A stretch of DNA of 64,000 nucleotides from [Clostridium] saccharolyticum WM1 (GCF_000144625.1 NC_014376.1:3616001-3680000), one strand, 5' to 3'. Counted from the stretch's first letter, positions 45,686 through 55,021 are shown. Notes: generated by a model not told the origin, from the letters alone. Translations and numbers: made by a program.

Positions 45686-47418
45686 CACTTGACCTCACTT
45701 TCGCTTCCCTCATCCAATAAGGATTTGCAAAGCTTTGTCAGCGTGGTCTTGGTCTCCGCTGTTGTTTCTCCTAACAGACCTGCGATCTCCTGGGCCACCA
45801 TCATTTGTTTGTGTATGACCTTCTGAGCCAGATCAATGGTTTCCAGCTTCTTCTCATACTCCTGTCTGGCCTGCTCTTCCTCTTTGGTAATGTCTATAAA
45901 GGTGGCTAACACCACGTCCTCTTTATCGATGTAGATGATATTCTGAAGAGTGGAAATATGGTATTCCCCATAAGTCACCTTCTTTCCATGGATCTTCTGA
46001 TGGGTTTGATAAACCCACTGGAAATCGGAAGGATCAATGAGTTCATATAGATACATGGTCAACGCTTCCTGCCTGGTTTTGCCAAAATACCGTTCTCCCA
46101 CTGCAGAATACTCTAAAATTTTCATGTCTTTATCAACAATCAATACAATATTCGGAGAAGTTTCCATTACCAGATTGGATAAGGACTCCGCCTTTTCATG
46201 CATGAAAGGAATACACATGTTAAGCTCTGCCTTTTTCTGGAACACGGCTATGGCCTTTTCCCTGCAGGTGGAATATCCGCAGGCGCCGCAGTTTAACTCA
46301 TCCTCCGGCCTGATCTTACCCGTCAATTTCAATATCTGCTGGATCTGGGCTTCCGTTGGCAGGACATCTCTGGGTGACCGGTCCAGGAACCGCTTTCCAA
46401 AGGAAATACGTTCCATAACAGGATCCAGCTCTTCCCATGGAACCGGCTCCTTTTCTATGGCGTCTTCCATATCCAGCTTGATCTTAAATCTGGATACGCT
46501 TTCATCTTCCACGGTAGGGCCTTTGATGCAGCCGCCGGAACACATATTCATCTCAATAAAGCAGCCCTTAATCCCTCCCCGCATCATGCTTTCACACAGA
46601 TCAATGCAGTTGCGGCACCCGTGGACATAAAACTTCCTGTATCCATCCCGTCCCTCTTCCGTGGCCAGTACAGAATTCACCACTCCGTTGGTAACCGGAT
46701 AGAGGCGGTTGACTCTGGGATTTTTGTTGGTAAAGGGGATGTCCTCACAATCTTCAATGGTGATTTCCTCTTCCGACAGCCATCTGGATATATCATTGAA
46801 ATTCAGGACAGCATCAATATAGCCATCATGACGGGGGTCACCGGCTTCTTTTTTCTTTGCGATACACGGCCCAAGGAAAACTACCTTTACTTCTGTTCCT
46901 AATTCTTCTTTTATCATCTTTCCATGGGCAATCATTGGAGATACCACAGGAGCCATATGAGGGATCAGCTGAGGATAATAGATCTCAATCAAATCATTGA
47001 CGCTGGGACAGCAGGTGGTGATGATGTTCTCCATCTCCCCCTCCATTAAAAGCCTGGAATATTCCGCCGTTACCACGGCCGCTCCCTCGGAAGTTTCCCG
47101 TACGTCGGCAAAGCCCAGCTTCCGGAGGGCACCGTTCACCTGACCTATGGTTTTATAGGTTAACAGGCCCATATAGGAAGGAGCCAGAGAAATAACCGTA
47201 GGAATCCCTGCTTCTATATAGCCCTTTACCAGATCCAGATCACTTATAAGAGTTTTTGCAGACTGGGGACATACCTGCATGCATTTCCCGCATAACACGC
47301 ACTTATCCGGCATGATCTCCGCCCGCTCATCCTTTATCATGACCGCCTTGACTTCGCAGTTACGAATACACTTATAGCAATGCTTGCACTTTGTAGCCTT
47401 GAAATCAATGATTCCCAT
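45685..47418 (-). CDS. hfsB: H-cluster protein with PAS domain (HfsB-like)
   Basis: Protein of 577 aa. Order: two 4Fe-4S sites (CKHCYKCIRNCE, CVLCGKCMQVCP), H-cluster-type domain with ITTCCPSVNDL, FLGPCIAKKKEA and MNMCSGGCIKGP, a four-Cys Fe-S motif LNCGACGYSTCREKA, then a PAS domain (about 430-540; SPNIVLIVDKDMKILEYSAVGERYFGK). A coiled tail ends the protein. The first motif reads TTCC, so ligand and relay Cys are both kept. The PAS domain implies redox or metabolite sensing. Three bases after the small [2Fe-2S] gene. Confidence 0.9.
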   Translation of the reverse strand: MGIIDFKATKCKHCYKCIRNCEVKAVMIKDERAEIMPDKCVLCGKCMQVCPQSAKTLISDLDLVKGYIEAGIPTVISLAPSYMGLLTYKTIGQVNGALRKLGFADVRETSEGAAVVTAEYSRLLMEGEMENIITTCCPSVNDLIEIYYPQLIPHMAPVVSPMIAHGKMIKEELGTEVKVVFLGPCIAKKKEAGDPRHDGYIDAVLNFNDISRWLSEEEITIEDCEDIPFTNKNPRVNRLYPVTNGVVNSVLATEEGRDGYRKFYVHGCRNCIDLCESMMRGGIKGCFIEMNMCSGGCIKGPTVEDESVSRFKIKLDMEDAIEKEPVPWEELDPVMERISFGKRFLDRSPRDVLPTEAQIQQILKLTGKIRPEDELNCGACGYSTCREKAIAVFQKKAELNMCIPFMHEKAESLSNLVMETSPNIVLIVDKDMKILEYSAVGERYFGKTRQEALTMYLYELIDPSDFQWVYQTHQKIHGKKVTYGEYHISTLQNIIYIDKEDVVLATFIDITKEEEQARQEYEKKLETIDLAQKVIHKQMMVAQEIAGLLGETTAETKTTLTKLCKSLLDEGSESEVK

Positions 47419-47420
47419 GA

Positions 47421-47660
47421 TTACAGCCTCCCCAAGATCTCTTTGTCAAAAAACTCCCTTGTATCTTCCGGTTTTAATGAGTATAATTGACCATCTACGG
47501 TTACACAGACGCCATTTACACAGTCGCCGCAGCAAAAGGAACCGTTTAAATCCACCTTGTCATCCAAGTGTTGTTCCTTTACAAGGGTCTGAAGCTGGGC
47601 GATGATTTCTCTGGAACCCTTTAAATGGCATGCGCTCCCTATACATATTGTTACTCTCAT
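47421..47660 (-). CDS. hfsA: Small thioredoxin-like [2Fe-2S] protein (HfsA-like)
   Basis: Protein of 79 aa equal to a NuoE C-terminal domain alone: MRVTICIGSACHLKGSREII supplies two Cys, GSFCCGDCVNGVCVTVDG the rest. It lacks the N-terminal helical half of HydC. It heads the four-gene minus-strand operon and lies three bases before hfsB. GGAGGGA precedes the ATG. Probably a small electron carrier for the hydrogenases downstream. Confidence 0.85.
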   Translation of the reverse strand: MRVTICIGSACHLKGSREIIAQLQTLVKEQHLDDKVDLNGSFCCGDCVNGVCVTVDGQLYSLKPEDTREFFDKEILGRL

Positions 47661-47768
47661 GAATATTCTCCCTCCGAATTTGTACCTTGCATTTGATTGC
47701 CCTTTTGGGATATTATCGCATATCGTTATATTTTTATCAATATTTATTTACTGATTTCCTGTATTTTT

Positions 47769-49520
47769 TCAAATACAGGAAATTATGGTATCCGTAATCT
47801 CCTGTTTCTCCACATCAATAAGGCCATAAGTATTCAGCCGCAGTCTGGGGATCACCGGAAGGCTGGCAAAGGCAAGGGTCATAAAAGGATCAATGCTGTC
47901 TCCGATCCCCAGATCCCTTGTCAGGATCTTCAGCTCCTCCAGCTTTTCATCCACCCATTCAGCCGGCTCCTCACTCATGAGGCCTGCAATGGGAAGGGGA
48001 AGTTCTCCCAAAACCTTCCCGTCCGCCACAACCGCCAGTCCGCCCCGGTTGTTTCTTACGGTATTGGCGGCAAGAGCCATATCCTCATCACTGGTTCCCG
48101 CCACAATGAGGTTATGGGAATCATGAGCAATGCTGGTTGCCACTGCTCCCCGCTTCAATCCATATCCCCCTAAAAATCCAAGTCCCCTGTGGCCTGTGTT
48201 ATGATGGCGTTCCAGAACAGCCATTTTTACAATATCCTGTTCTATACTGACGCCTGGGGCCACCCCCTGGTTTTCCACCCAAGGGGCCAGTTTCTCCCAC
48301 GTAGTCAGCTCTCCTGGAGTGAGGCAAAGCACCCGAACGGTGTTTCCTGTTTTCTCTACATGAAAATCTTCCGGCCGGATCTCATCTAAATGGAAGGAAT
48401 CCCCCACCCGGGCAGGGGTTTCCACGCTTCGCTGTTCTGCTGCCAGGATCTCCTTCTTCATCACGCCGTTTTCTGCCACCAGTTTCCCGTTCTTATATAC
48501 CTGTTTCACTACAAATTCCTTAAGATCAGAAACAACCATTAAATTCGCCTTATATCCCGGTGCAACCGCTCCCACCTCACGAAGCCCGAAATACATGGCC
48601 GGATGGAAAGATCCCATCATGACCGCATGAACCGGATCTGCACCCTGGCTTATGGCCTCTCTTATGATATAATCCAGGTGGCCCAAACGGATTAAATCCC
48701 CGGGATGTTTATCATCAGTGACCAGCATGCAGCGGTGATAATAAGGCTCCTGAAACAGAGGCAGAAGAGCCTTTAAATTCCTGGCCGCAGTTCCTTCCCG
48801 TATCATGACCCACTGGCCTCTCCTAAGCTTTTCCACGGCTTCTTCTGCATCGGAGCATTCATGATCCGACTGGACCCCTGCGGTCACATAGGCATTCAGC
48901 TCCCTGCCGGAAAGCCCTGGAGCGTGTCCGTCGATTAATAAGCTCCTGTTCCTGGCTTCTTCCACCTTTTCAAGAATCCCCCGGTCTGCCTTTACGGTTC
49001 CATAAGAATTCATAAGCTCCGCAAGCCCCAGCACACGATCTTCCTCATAAAGAGGGGAAAGGGCCTCCGCTCCCAGGACAGCCCCTGATTCGTCAAGACC
49101 TGTGGCCGGAACGCAGGAGGGAAGCATAAAATACACATCAAGGGTTAGCCCCCGGGTCCGATCCATCATAAAACGGATTCCTTCCGTTCCAGCCACATTG
49201 GCGATCTCGTGTGGATCCGTAATAACAGCCTGTGTCCCATGAGGCACCACGGAGCGCTCAAACTCTCCCGGCGCGACCATGGAGCTTTCCAGATGGATAT
49301 GGCCGTCAATGAAACCGGGACAAACCACAGCTCCCCCCAGCTCGACCTCCGTTTGTCCCTCATAATCACCCACTCCCACAATGTAACCATCCTCAATAGC
49401 AATATCCCCATCTTCCAGTTCTGCCGTAAAAACATTAACCACCCTGGCATGCTTCAGCACCAGGGACGCCTTTTTCGCCCCTGATGCAGCCAAAATCCGT
49501 TCTGCTAACATCCGATCCAT
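47769..49520 (-). CDS. ade: Adenine deaminase
   Basis: Metal-dependent amidohydrolase of 583 aa turning adenine into hypoxanthine. Motifs: GGAVVCPGFIDGHIHLESSM (His-x-His), HGTQAVITDPHEIANVAG, LIDGHAPGLSG, QSDHECSDAEEA and TDDKHPGDLIRLGHLDYI. The AdeC C-terminal domain has TGHRGLGFLGGYGLKRGAVATSIAHDSHNLIVAG. Start at 49520; a Met four residues in is an alternative. It follows the purine nucleoside phosphorylase gene by 18 bases, together a purine-salvage unit. Confidence 0.95.
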   Translation of the reverse strand: MDRMLAERILAASGAKKASLVLKHARVVNVFTAELEDGDIAIEDGYIVGVGDYEGQTEVELGGAVVCPGFIDGHIHLESSMVAPGEFERSVVPHGTQAVITDPHEIANVAGTEGIRFMMDRTRGLTLDVYFMLPSCVPATGLDESGAVLGAEALSPLYEEDRVLGLAELMNSYGTVKADRGILEKVEEARNRSLLIDGHAPGLSGRELNAYVTAGVQSDHECSDAEEAVEKLRRGQWVMIREGTAARNLKALLPLFQEPYYHRCMLVTDDKHPGDLIRLGHLDYIIREAISQGADPVHAVMMGSFHPAMYFGLREVGAVAPGYKANLMVVSDLKEFVVKQVYKNGKLVAENGVMKKEILAAEQRSVETPARVGDSFHLDEIRPEDFHVEKTGNTVRVLCLTPGELTTWEKLAPWVENQGVAPGVSIEQDIVKMAVLERHHNTGHRGLGFLGGYGLKRGAVATSIAHDSHNLIVAGTSDEDMALAANTVRNNRGGLAVVADGKVLGELPLPIAGLMSEEPAEWVDEKLEELKILTRDLGIGDSIDPFMTLAFASLPVIPRLRLNTYGLIDVEKQEITDTIISCI

Positions 49521-49538
49521 AAGAAATTTCTCCTCCCT

Positions 49539-50369
49539 TTATTTTGCTGCGATCTTTGTAATAGAAGCTGTGATCAGCTTTTTAAACAAAGGTGCAACCC
49601 TGTCTGCTGTCTCCTGAACTTCCGTATGGCTTAAGGGCTGTTCCGTAATGCCGCAGGCCATATTCGTAATACAGGAAATGCCGCAGACCTTCATCCCCAT
49701 GTGGTTTGCAGCCAATGCCTCACAGGCTGTACTCATTCCAACCGCATCTGCCCCAAGAATACGGCACATCTGAACCTCTGCCGGAGATTCATAGGCAGGT
49801 CCGGTAAGCTGCATGTAAACACCCTCTCTGAGGCCGATCCCTTCTTCCTCTGCTGCTTCTTTGATGATCTGCTGCAGCCTTTTGCTGTAGACATCACTCA
49901 TATCCGGGAATCTTGGTCCCAATTCTTCTAAATTTCCCCCGATTAGCGGAGACGGAACAAAGCTTGCGATATGATCTTTGATAAGCATGAAATCTCCAGC
50001 CCTAAACTCCTTGTTCACACCGCCGCAGGCATTGGTCAGGAACAGGACCTTCGCTCCTAAAAGCCCCATAAGCCTGGCCGGGAGGACCACATCCGTCATT
50101 GGATATCCCTCATAAAAATGAACCCGGCCCTGCATGATGACAACCGGAACGTCATTGACATATCCAAATACAAATCTCCCTTTATGGCCAGCCACCGTTG
50201 ATATGGGGAATCCTTCAATATCCTTATATTCAATGGAGGCTTCCACCTTTATCTCCTCCGCATATTCCCCAAGCCCGGACCCAAGAATCAGAGCCACTTC
50301 CGGGACAAAATCCGTCTTCTCCCGAACACTTTTCAAACAATGATTCAGCTTTTCAAATACCTCATTCAT
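49539..50369 (-). CDS. punA: Purine-nucleoside phosphorylase (trimeric class)
   Basis: Enzyme of 276 aa splitting purine nucleosides with phosphate. Motifs: ALILGSGLGEYAEEI (phosphate loop), TVAGHKGRFVFG (His), VFLTNACGGVNKEFRAGDFMLIKDHI, LTGPAYESPAEVQMCRILGADAVGMSTACEALAA and GISCITNMACG. The Glu and Asn of the base site are present, as in guanosine/inosine-preferring trimeric enzymes. It lies upstream of ade. I see no purine riboswitch in its 90-base leader. Confidence 0.95.
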   Translation of the reverse strand: MNEVFEKLNHCLKSVREKTDFVPEVALILGSGLGEYAEEIKVEASIEYKDIEGFPISTVAGHKGRFVFGYVNDVPVVIMQGRVHFYEGYPMTDVVLPARLMGLLGAKVLFLTNACGGVNKEFRAGDFMLIKDHIASFVPSPLIGGNLEELGPRFPDMSDVYSKRLQQIIKEAAEEEGIGLREGVYMQLTGPAYESPAEVQMCRILGADAVGMSTACEALAANHMGMKVCGISCITNMACGITEQPLSHTEVQETADRVAPLFKKLITASITKIAAK

Positions 50370-50460
50370 ACACCTTTTTCTCCCTTCACATTCCTGTCAG
50401 AATTGCCCGACACAGGTATATACAGTATATCACATTTTCAGATATAACTGTATCTATATT

Positions 50461-50590
50461 TTGACAAATATGGGGGAATAATGATATACTGTAGGTGTTC
50501 GTACTAACCCGGAAGGACCCCTGACGGCGAAGGCGAGGAGAATACGTAAAGCGGATATCCCATGCCTTTTGGTATGGGTTTTTTTGAATT
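50461..50590 (+). promoter_or_regulatory. Promoter and structured leader RNA with terminator ahead of an ABC operon
   Basis: TTGACA (50461-50466), an 18-base spacer and TATACT (50485-50490) form a good promoter. About 65 bases of GC-rich RNA follow, with CCCGGAAGGACCCC, TGACGGCGAAGGCGAGGAG and a possible TTCGTA/TACG-T-AA closing stem. A classic terminator comes next, CCCATGCC-TTTT-GGTATGGG plus T7 (about 50559-50585), well before the gene. Aptamer plus terminator is riboswitch architecture. It does not match the TPP, purine, cobalamin or guanidine-I consensus I know; guanidine-IV or the NMT1 (xanthine) class remain untested ideas. Confidence 0.6.
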
Positions 50591-50738
50591 CATGGAGGAT
50601 TCCATCCTTGAATCAAAAGGCGCTTTGTTATGGTTGCTCACGACCCCCAATAGCAGGATTGGAACCTGCCTTAAAGACTCTTTGTTCCTGAAAAAAGATC
50701 AGAGTCATGACAGGTACGGACAGAAAGCGAGGTACATA

Positions 50739-51800
50739 ATGAAAAAAGTATTATCAGTATTGATGACGTTTGCCATGACTGCTGCCCTTTTATCCGGCTG
50801 CGCAAAAGGCAATACGGAAAGCACTCCGGCAGTCACTGCCCTTGAACAGGAATCCCCCTCTGAGACGGCGAAGGAATCGTCAGAAGTTCAAAGCTCCGGC
50901 GGCAGCTATACTCTGACAATCGGTTCTTTAAAAGGGCCTACCTCCATGGGCCTAGTAAGGCTGATGGAGCAGTCTGAAAAGGGCAATGCAAAAGGATCCT
51001 ATGATTTCACCATGGTTACCGCTGCCGATGAACTTCTTGGAAAAGTCGTTAGCGGAGAATTGGATGTGGCGCTTGTTCCCGCCAATATGGCTTCCATCAT
51101 TTATAACAAAACCAATCACGGAATCAGCGTCCTTGATATTAACACCCTGGGCGTTCTCTATGGAGTATCAGCCGATGACACCATTAAAACAGCCGCAGAT
51201 TTAAAGGGAAAGACGGTTTACTTAACCGGCAAGGGAACCACACCGGACTATGCCCTTCAGCATGTGCTTAAAGCCAGCGGCCTGGCTGACGGCGACGTAA
51301 CCCTGGAATATAAATCCGAGGCCGCTGAAGTGGTCTCTGTCCTGAAAGAAAAGCCAGATGCGGTGGGTCTTCTACCCCAACCCTTTGCAACAGCCGCCAT
51401 GGTTCAGAATGACTCCCTGAAAATGGTTCTTGACTTAACAAAAGAATGGGATGCCACAGCCGGGGAAAGCGGCGGCAGCCTGGTGACCGGGGTTACTGTC
51501 TGCCGGAATGAGGTGATCAAAGACCATGCCGGTGCTGTTGCGGCCTTTATGGAAGAACACAAGGAATCCGCAGAATATGCCAATGACCATGTGGCAGAAA
51601 CCGCCGGGCTGGTGGCCGCTGCCGGAATTATTGAAAAAGCCCCGGTTGCAGAGAAGGCCATTCCATACTGCAGCATCACCTATGTGGATGGAGACCAGAT
51701 GAAATCCTTGTTAAGCGGATACTTAAAAGTTCTTTACGATATGGATCCGGCTTCCGTAGGCGGAACACTGCCTGCCGATGATTTCTATTACATGCCGTAA
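50739..51800 (+). CDS. ABC transporter substrate-binding lipoprotein, NitT/TauT (NMT1-like) type
   Basis: Extracytoplasmic lipoprotein of 353 aa. Lipobox LLSGC puts the lipidated Cys at 21; a Ser/Thr/Glu-rich linker (about 23-58) precedes the binding fold with LTIGSLKGPTSMGLVRLME, VVSGELDVALVPANMASIIYN, DLKGKTVYLTGKGTTPDY and GLLPQPFATAAMV. This is the SsuA/ThiY-like branch. The ATG at 50739 follows GCGAGG; the longer frame back to 50562 would run through the terminator hairpin region. Ligand unknown. First gene of a three-gene transporter operon. Confidence 0.88.
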   Translation: MKKVLSVLMTFAMTAALLSGCAKGNTESTPAVTALEQESPSETAKESSEVQSSGGSYTLTIGSLKGPTSMGLVRLMEQSEKGNAKGSYDFTMVTAADELLGKVVSGELDVALVPANMASIIYNKTNHGISVLDINTLGVLYGVSADDTIKTAADLKGKTVYLTGKGTTPDYALQHVLKASGLADGDVTLEYKSEAAEVVSVLKEKPDAVGLLPQPFATAAMVQNDSLKMVLDLTKEWDATAGESGGSLVTGVTVCRNEVIKDHAGAVAAFMEEHKESAEYANDHVAETAGLVAAAGIIEKAPVAEKAIPYCSITYVDGDQMKSLLSGYLKVLYDMDPASVGGTLPADDFYYMP

Positions 51801-51833
51801 CCGGCAAAAAAACCTGGCAAGGAGAGATATCCC

Positions 51834-52616
51834 ATGAAACCAACAGCACCACCGTATAAAAAGGCGGCTATTATCCTTCTCTGGCTTCTTGCATGGCAGG
51901 CGGCAAGTCTGTCTGTGGACAACAGCATCATAATGGTAGGCCCCATGGAGGTAATCAATGCATTATGGAACCAGGCAGCCATGCCCGGCTTCTGGAAAAC
52001 CATTTTCTCCTCCTTTGGAAAAATAAGCCTCGGATTCCTTCTGGCCTTTTGGACAGGAATTCTGACTGGGGGCGCTGCCTGCCGTTTCCCCCTGTTTAAG
52101 GACTTCCTGGAACCGCTTATGTCTCTTATAAAGTCGGTTCCGGTGGCTTCCTTTGTCATACTGGCTCTGATCTGGGTGGGTTCGGGAAATCTCTCCGTTT
52201 TTATCGCCTTTCTTGTGGTATTCCCCATCATTTACATAAATACCATGGCAGGATTTACGAGTACCGATCCAAAGCTTTTGGAAATGGCCCGGACGTTCCA
52301 CATGCAAGGCGGAAAGAAACTTTTTTACATTTACCGCCCCGCCCTGATGCCTTACCTCATAAGCGGCTGCAGGGTGGCTCTGGGTATGGGATGGAAATCC
52401 GGTGTCGCCGCAGAAGTGATCGGAGTTCCTAACCATTCCATCGGTGAAAAGCTGTATATGGCTAAAATTTATTTAAGTACTGCAGATTTGTTTGCCTGGA
52501 CCCTGGTTATTATCGTAGTCAGCGCTCTTTTTGAAAAATTCTTTTTATGGTTATTAAGTCTGGCAGAAACAGGCCGGAAATCCCATAAAAACAGGAGGTA
52601 TGATCCATGGAACTAA
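51834..52616 (+). CDS. ABC transporter permease, NitT/TauT type
   Basis: Membrane protein of 260 aa with about six helices. The conserved EAA-type loop reads EMARTFHMQGGKKLFYIYRPALMPYL and the region VASFVILALIWVGSG precedes it. GWKSGVAAEVIGVPNHSIGEKLY matches the SsuC-like family end. AAGGAGA precedes the ATG. It overlaps the ATPase gene by ten bases. Confidence 0.88.
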   Translation: MKPTAPPYKKAAIILLWLLAWQAASLSVDNSIIMVGPMEVINALWNQAAMPGFWKTIFSSFGKISLGFLLAFWTGILTGGAACRFPLFKDFLEPLMSLIKSVPVASFVILALIWVGSGNLSVFIAFLVVFPIIYINTMAGFTSTDPKLLEMARTFHMQGGKKLFYIYRPALMPYLISGCRVALGMGWKSGVAAEVIGVPNHSIGEKLYMAKIYLSTADLFAWTLVIIVVSALFEKFFLWLLSLAETGRKSHKNRRYDPWN

Positions 52617-53185
52617 AGGTGAATCATTTATCCAAGTCCTTTGGAGCCCTTCACGTATTGGAGCAGGTAACTCTCAGTCTCCGCTCCGGCCGCATCTACT
52701 GTCTTATGGGACCATCCGGATCCGGGAAAACCACTTTCTTCCGGATCCTTCTGGGCCTTGAACAGGCTGATTCAGGCTCACTGGCCGGCATGGAAGGCAT
52801 AAGGACTTCCGCCGTGTTTCAGGAAAACCGCCTGTGCGAATCATTTACTCCGGTTGACAACATTGCCATGGTGATCCCCGGCCGTTCTTCCCGGAGCAGG
52901 ATACAGGCCAGAGAAGAGCTTTTACGGCTCCTTCCGGAGGAATCCTTGTCCCGTCCCGTATCCACCTTAAGCGGCGGAATGAAGCGCCGGGTCGCCATTG
53001 TAAGAGCGTTATCAGTTCCTAGCGATATGATTTTAATGGACGAACCCTTTACCGGACTTGATGAACATACAAAAATGAACGTGATCCGTTATATCAGAGA
53101 TAAGACCAATGATAAGCTGGTGATCATAAGCACTCATCAGGAGGAAGATGTAGCCCTTCTTAATGGGACGCTGGTAACTCTATAA
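52607..53185 (+). CDS. ABC transporter ATP-binding protein, NitT/TauT type (short)
   Basis: ATPase of 192 aa, shorter than the roughly 250 aa norm: it stops soon after the switch His. Walker A MGPSGSGKTTFFRILLG, Q-loop AVFQENRLCESFTPVDNI, signature STLSGGMKRRVAIVRAL, Walker B MILMDEPFTGLDEHTK and ISTHQEED are intact, so only the C-terminal extension is missing. Starts at an ATG inside the permease gene. Confidence 0.88.
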   Translation: MELKVNHLSKSFGALHVLEQVTLSLRSGRIYCLMGPSGSGKTTFFRILLGLEQADSGSLAGMEGIRTSAVFQENRLCESFTPVDNIAMVIPGRSSRSRIQAREELLRLLPEESLSRPVSTLSGGMKRRVAIVRALSVPSDMILMDEPFTGLDEHTKMNVIRYIRDKTNDKLVIISTHQEEDVALLNGTLVTL

Positions 53186-53228
53186 AAACAGGGGCTAAAT
53201 CGGGAATTCCCGGTTTAGCCCCTGTTTT
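53185..53228. terminator. Bidirectional terminator
   Basis: AAAACAGGGGCTAAA and TTTAGCCCCTGTTTT arms with an inner GGGAATTCCC; T tracts on both strands, between two convergent genes. Confidence 0.9.
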
Positions 53229-53250
53229 ATTCCATATTGAAGTTCCAGCC

Positions 53251-53958
53251 TTATTTCAGCTTCAAAGTATCCAAAGCCGCTTCGATCTGGCCTTCTACCG
53301 CACTGTCCGGTGACTCCACGGTTCCGGCTGCGCTGATGTATTTTTTAGCCGCAGCGTTATAGGTACCGGAAATCGCATAATAGCGCACCCCATCCTGAGG
53401 ATTTTTATAGCGGATGGCATAACTGAAGGTCTGGCTGCCGTCGCTGCCGTTTTCTACATTATAACGGACAAATTCCATATCCTCTCCACGGCTGACTAAT
53501 TCCTTATATTCTTCCATGGTATTCGGATAGACTTCCCGGGCACTGTCGGCTTCATCCCCTTCTACATAGGTAACTTCCAGCAAATCGCTGCCATTGGGGG
53601 AGCTGAACGCCACTGCGCTCTCGTCTCCATCCTCCTCAATGGTCCAGCCCTGAGGCGGGGTGATCTGATATTTTCCTGATTTGGAAGTAAAGACACCGGA
53701 AGATATGCTTCCTGCATCAGAAGCAGCCTTCTTGGCATCTTCTGTTGCTGTCTCACCGCCTTCAGAATCTTCCTCGCTTACTGTAGTCTCCCCTGAGCTT
53801 TTTGTTTCATCAGTGGTCCCTTTGGTGGTCTCCGCGGTACCGGCCTCTGTAGAAACATCCGGCTTCGTGGATTGATTATCTTTTGATCCGCAGGCCGTAG
53901 CCGCCATCATGACAGCCATGGCGATGGCAATTACTGCCAGCATTTTGTTTTTTCTCAT
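53251..53958 (-). CDS. Lipoprotein of unknown function
   Basis: Exported lipoprotein of 235 aa. Lipobox ATAC (Cys23 from MRKNKML) after a hydrophobic signal. A Thr/Ser/Glu-rich low-complexity linker (about 25-80) precedes a globular domain (about 85-235) that begins FTSKSGKYQITPPQGWTIEEDGDESAVAFSSPNGSDLLEV. This resembles PsbP/DUF1795-like surface domains. Start at 53958, eight bases after GGAG. Function unknown. Confidence 0.75.
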   Translation of the reverse strand: MRKNKMLAVIAIAMAVMMAATACGSKDNQSTKPDVSTEAGTAETTKGTTDETKSSGETTVSEEDSEGGETATEDAKKAASDAGSISSGVFTSKSGKYQITPPQGWTIEEDGDESAVAFSSPNGSDLLEVTYVEGDEADSAREVYPNTMEEYKELVSRGEDMEFVRYNVENGSDGSQTFSYAIRYKNPQDGVRYYAISGTYNAAAKKYISAAGTVESPDSAVEGQIEAALDTLKLK

Positions 53959-54092
53959 ATTAATCACTCCTCACAATCAATTTCTTTTCTGGTGACGATG
54001 AGGATTATAACATTATCTGCAGGAAAAGTATAGGGGATTAAAGGAACTGAAAGAATCACCAAGAATTCTTAATAATTTTATGAAGAGGGCTC

Positions 54093-54548
54093 TTAGCCCT
54101 CCAGCTCCAGCAATTTCACCTTAATATCCAGACCTCCTCCATAGCCTACCATGCTTCCATTGGCCCCGATCACCCGGTGGCAGGGAATGATAATCGGTAT
54201 GGGATTGCGGTTGTTGGCCATTCCCACTGCACGGCAGCCCTTGGGATTTTCAATCTGGACCGCAATATCCTTATAGCTTTTCGTCTCTCCATAAGGAATC
54301 GTTAGCAGGGCATTCCAGACCTTTCTCTGGAACTCCGTTCCCTCCGGCTTAAGAGGCAAATCAAACACTCTTCTCTCACCAGATAAGTATTCCTCCACTT
54401 GAACACAGATTCTGTTCATCAGTTCTGTCCGCTTCTTTGTAGCATGTTCCGGTTCTGTCCTTCCGAAATCAATGCTTAAAAGGGCTTCATCATCACATAT
54501 AATAGTAAGCGGCCCTATTTTGCTTTCATAAACTTCCCAGTACTTCAT
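54093..54548 (-). CDS. ogt: Methylated-DNA--protein-cysteine methyltransferase
   Basis: Suicide repair enzyme of 151 aa that takes methyl groups from O6-methylguanine. Active Cys in IPIIIPCHRVIGANGSMVGYGGG, DNA-binding helix in GCRAVGMANNRNP, and the FQRKVWNALLTIPYGETKSY stretch are all standard. Length is normal for the single-domain Ogt class without the Ada N-terminal domain. It stands alone, about 130 bases from the lipoprotein gene. Confidence 0.95.
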   Translation of the reverse strand: MKYWEVYESKIGPLTIICDDEALLSIDFGRTEPEHATKKRTELMNRICVQVEEYLSGERRVFDLPLKPEGTEFQRKVWNALLTIPYGETKSYKDIAVQIENPKGCRAVGMANNRNPIPIIIPCHRVIGANGSMVGYGGGLDIKVKLLELEG

Positions 54549-54937
54549 CGTAATTTCTTCTTTCTATTGCGGGTTTAACAATAGTTACCTACGATTAATT
54601 CTATCATGAATCCGTCAAAGAGACGATTCTTTTTTTCTTAAATAATCTTTGGCAGGAGCGGGAAAAGCAAATTTTCTGTTTTTTCAAATATTCCTCATAA
54701 TTCTTTTAGTTTTTTTATGAAATATTTATGGCTTAGTCAAACTTCCGTCATATTTTCCGCGTATACTTATAAATGAAAAGGAACCCCACCCTTTTAACAT
54801 TGACTTTTTATTTTTCATACTCAACCGGCAGGAACATTATTGTACCTGCCGGTTCCTCCCATTTCAGGGACATTTTTTCACAAAATCCGATTAAATATGA
54901 GCTATATAATGAATTTGAAATTTTTTCTAAAATATTG
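54549..54937. other. Intergenic region before the tRNA cluster
   Basis: AT-rich, no gene recognised. One strong hairpin, AACCGGCAGG / CCTGCCGGTT (54824-54853), has no adjoining T tract on either strand, so it is not an evident terminator. Confidence 0.4.
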
Positions 54938-54966
54938 TTGACAAAAACATATCCATCATATATAAT
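54938..54966 (+). promoter_or_regulatory. Promoter of the tRNA cluster
   Basis: TTGACA (54938-54943), a 17-base spacer and TATAAT (54961-54966): a consensus sigma-A promoter 55 bases ahead of tRNA-Pro. Confidence 0.9.
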
Positions 54967-55021
54967 AACTCTTGCGTTGCGGAAAAGCAACCAAGAGAAA
55001 GATGGAAAAAGCTTTCACAAT

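Noticed and set aside
50370..50460. Purine riboswitch before purine nucleoside phosphorylase
   Set aside because: Too short, and no conserved three-way junction sequence is seen.
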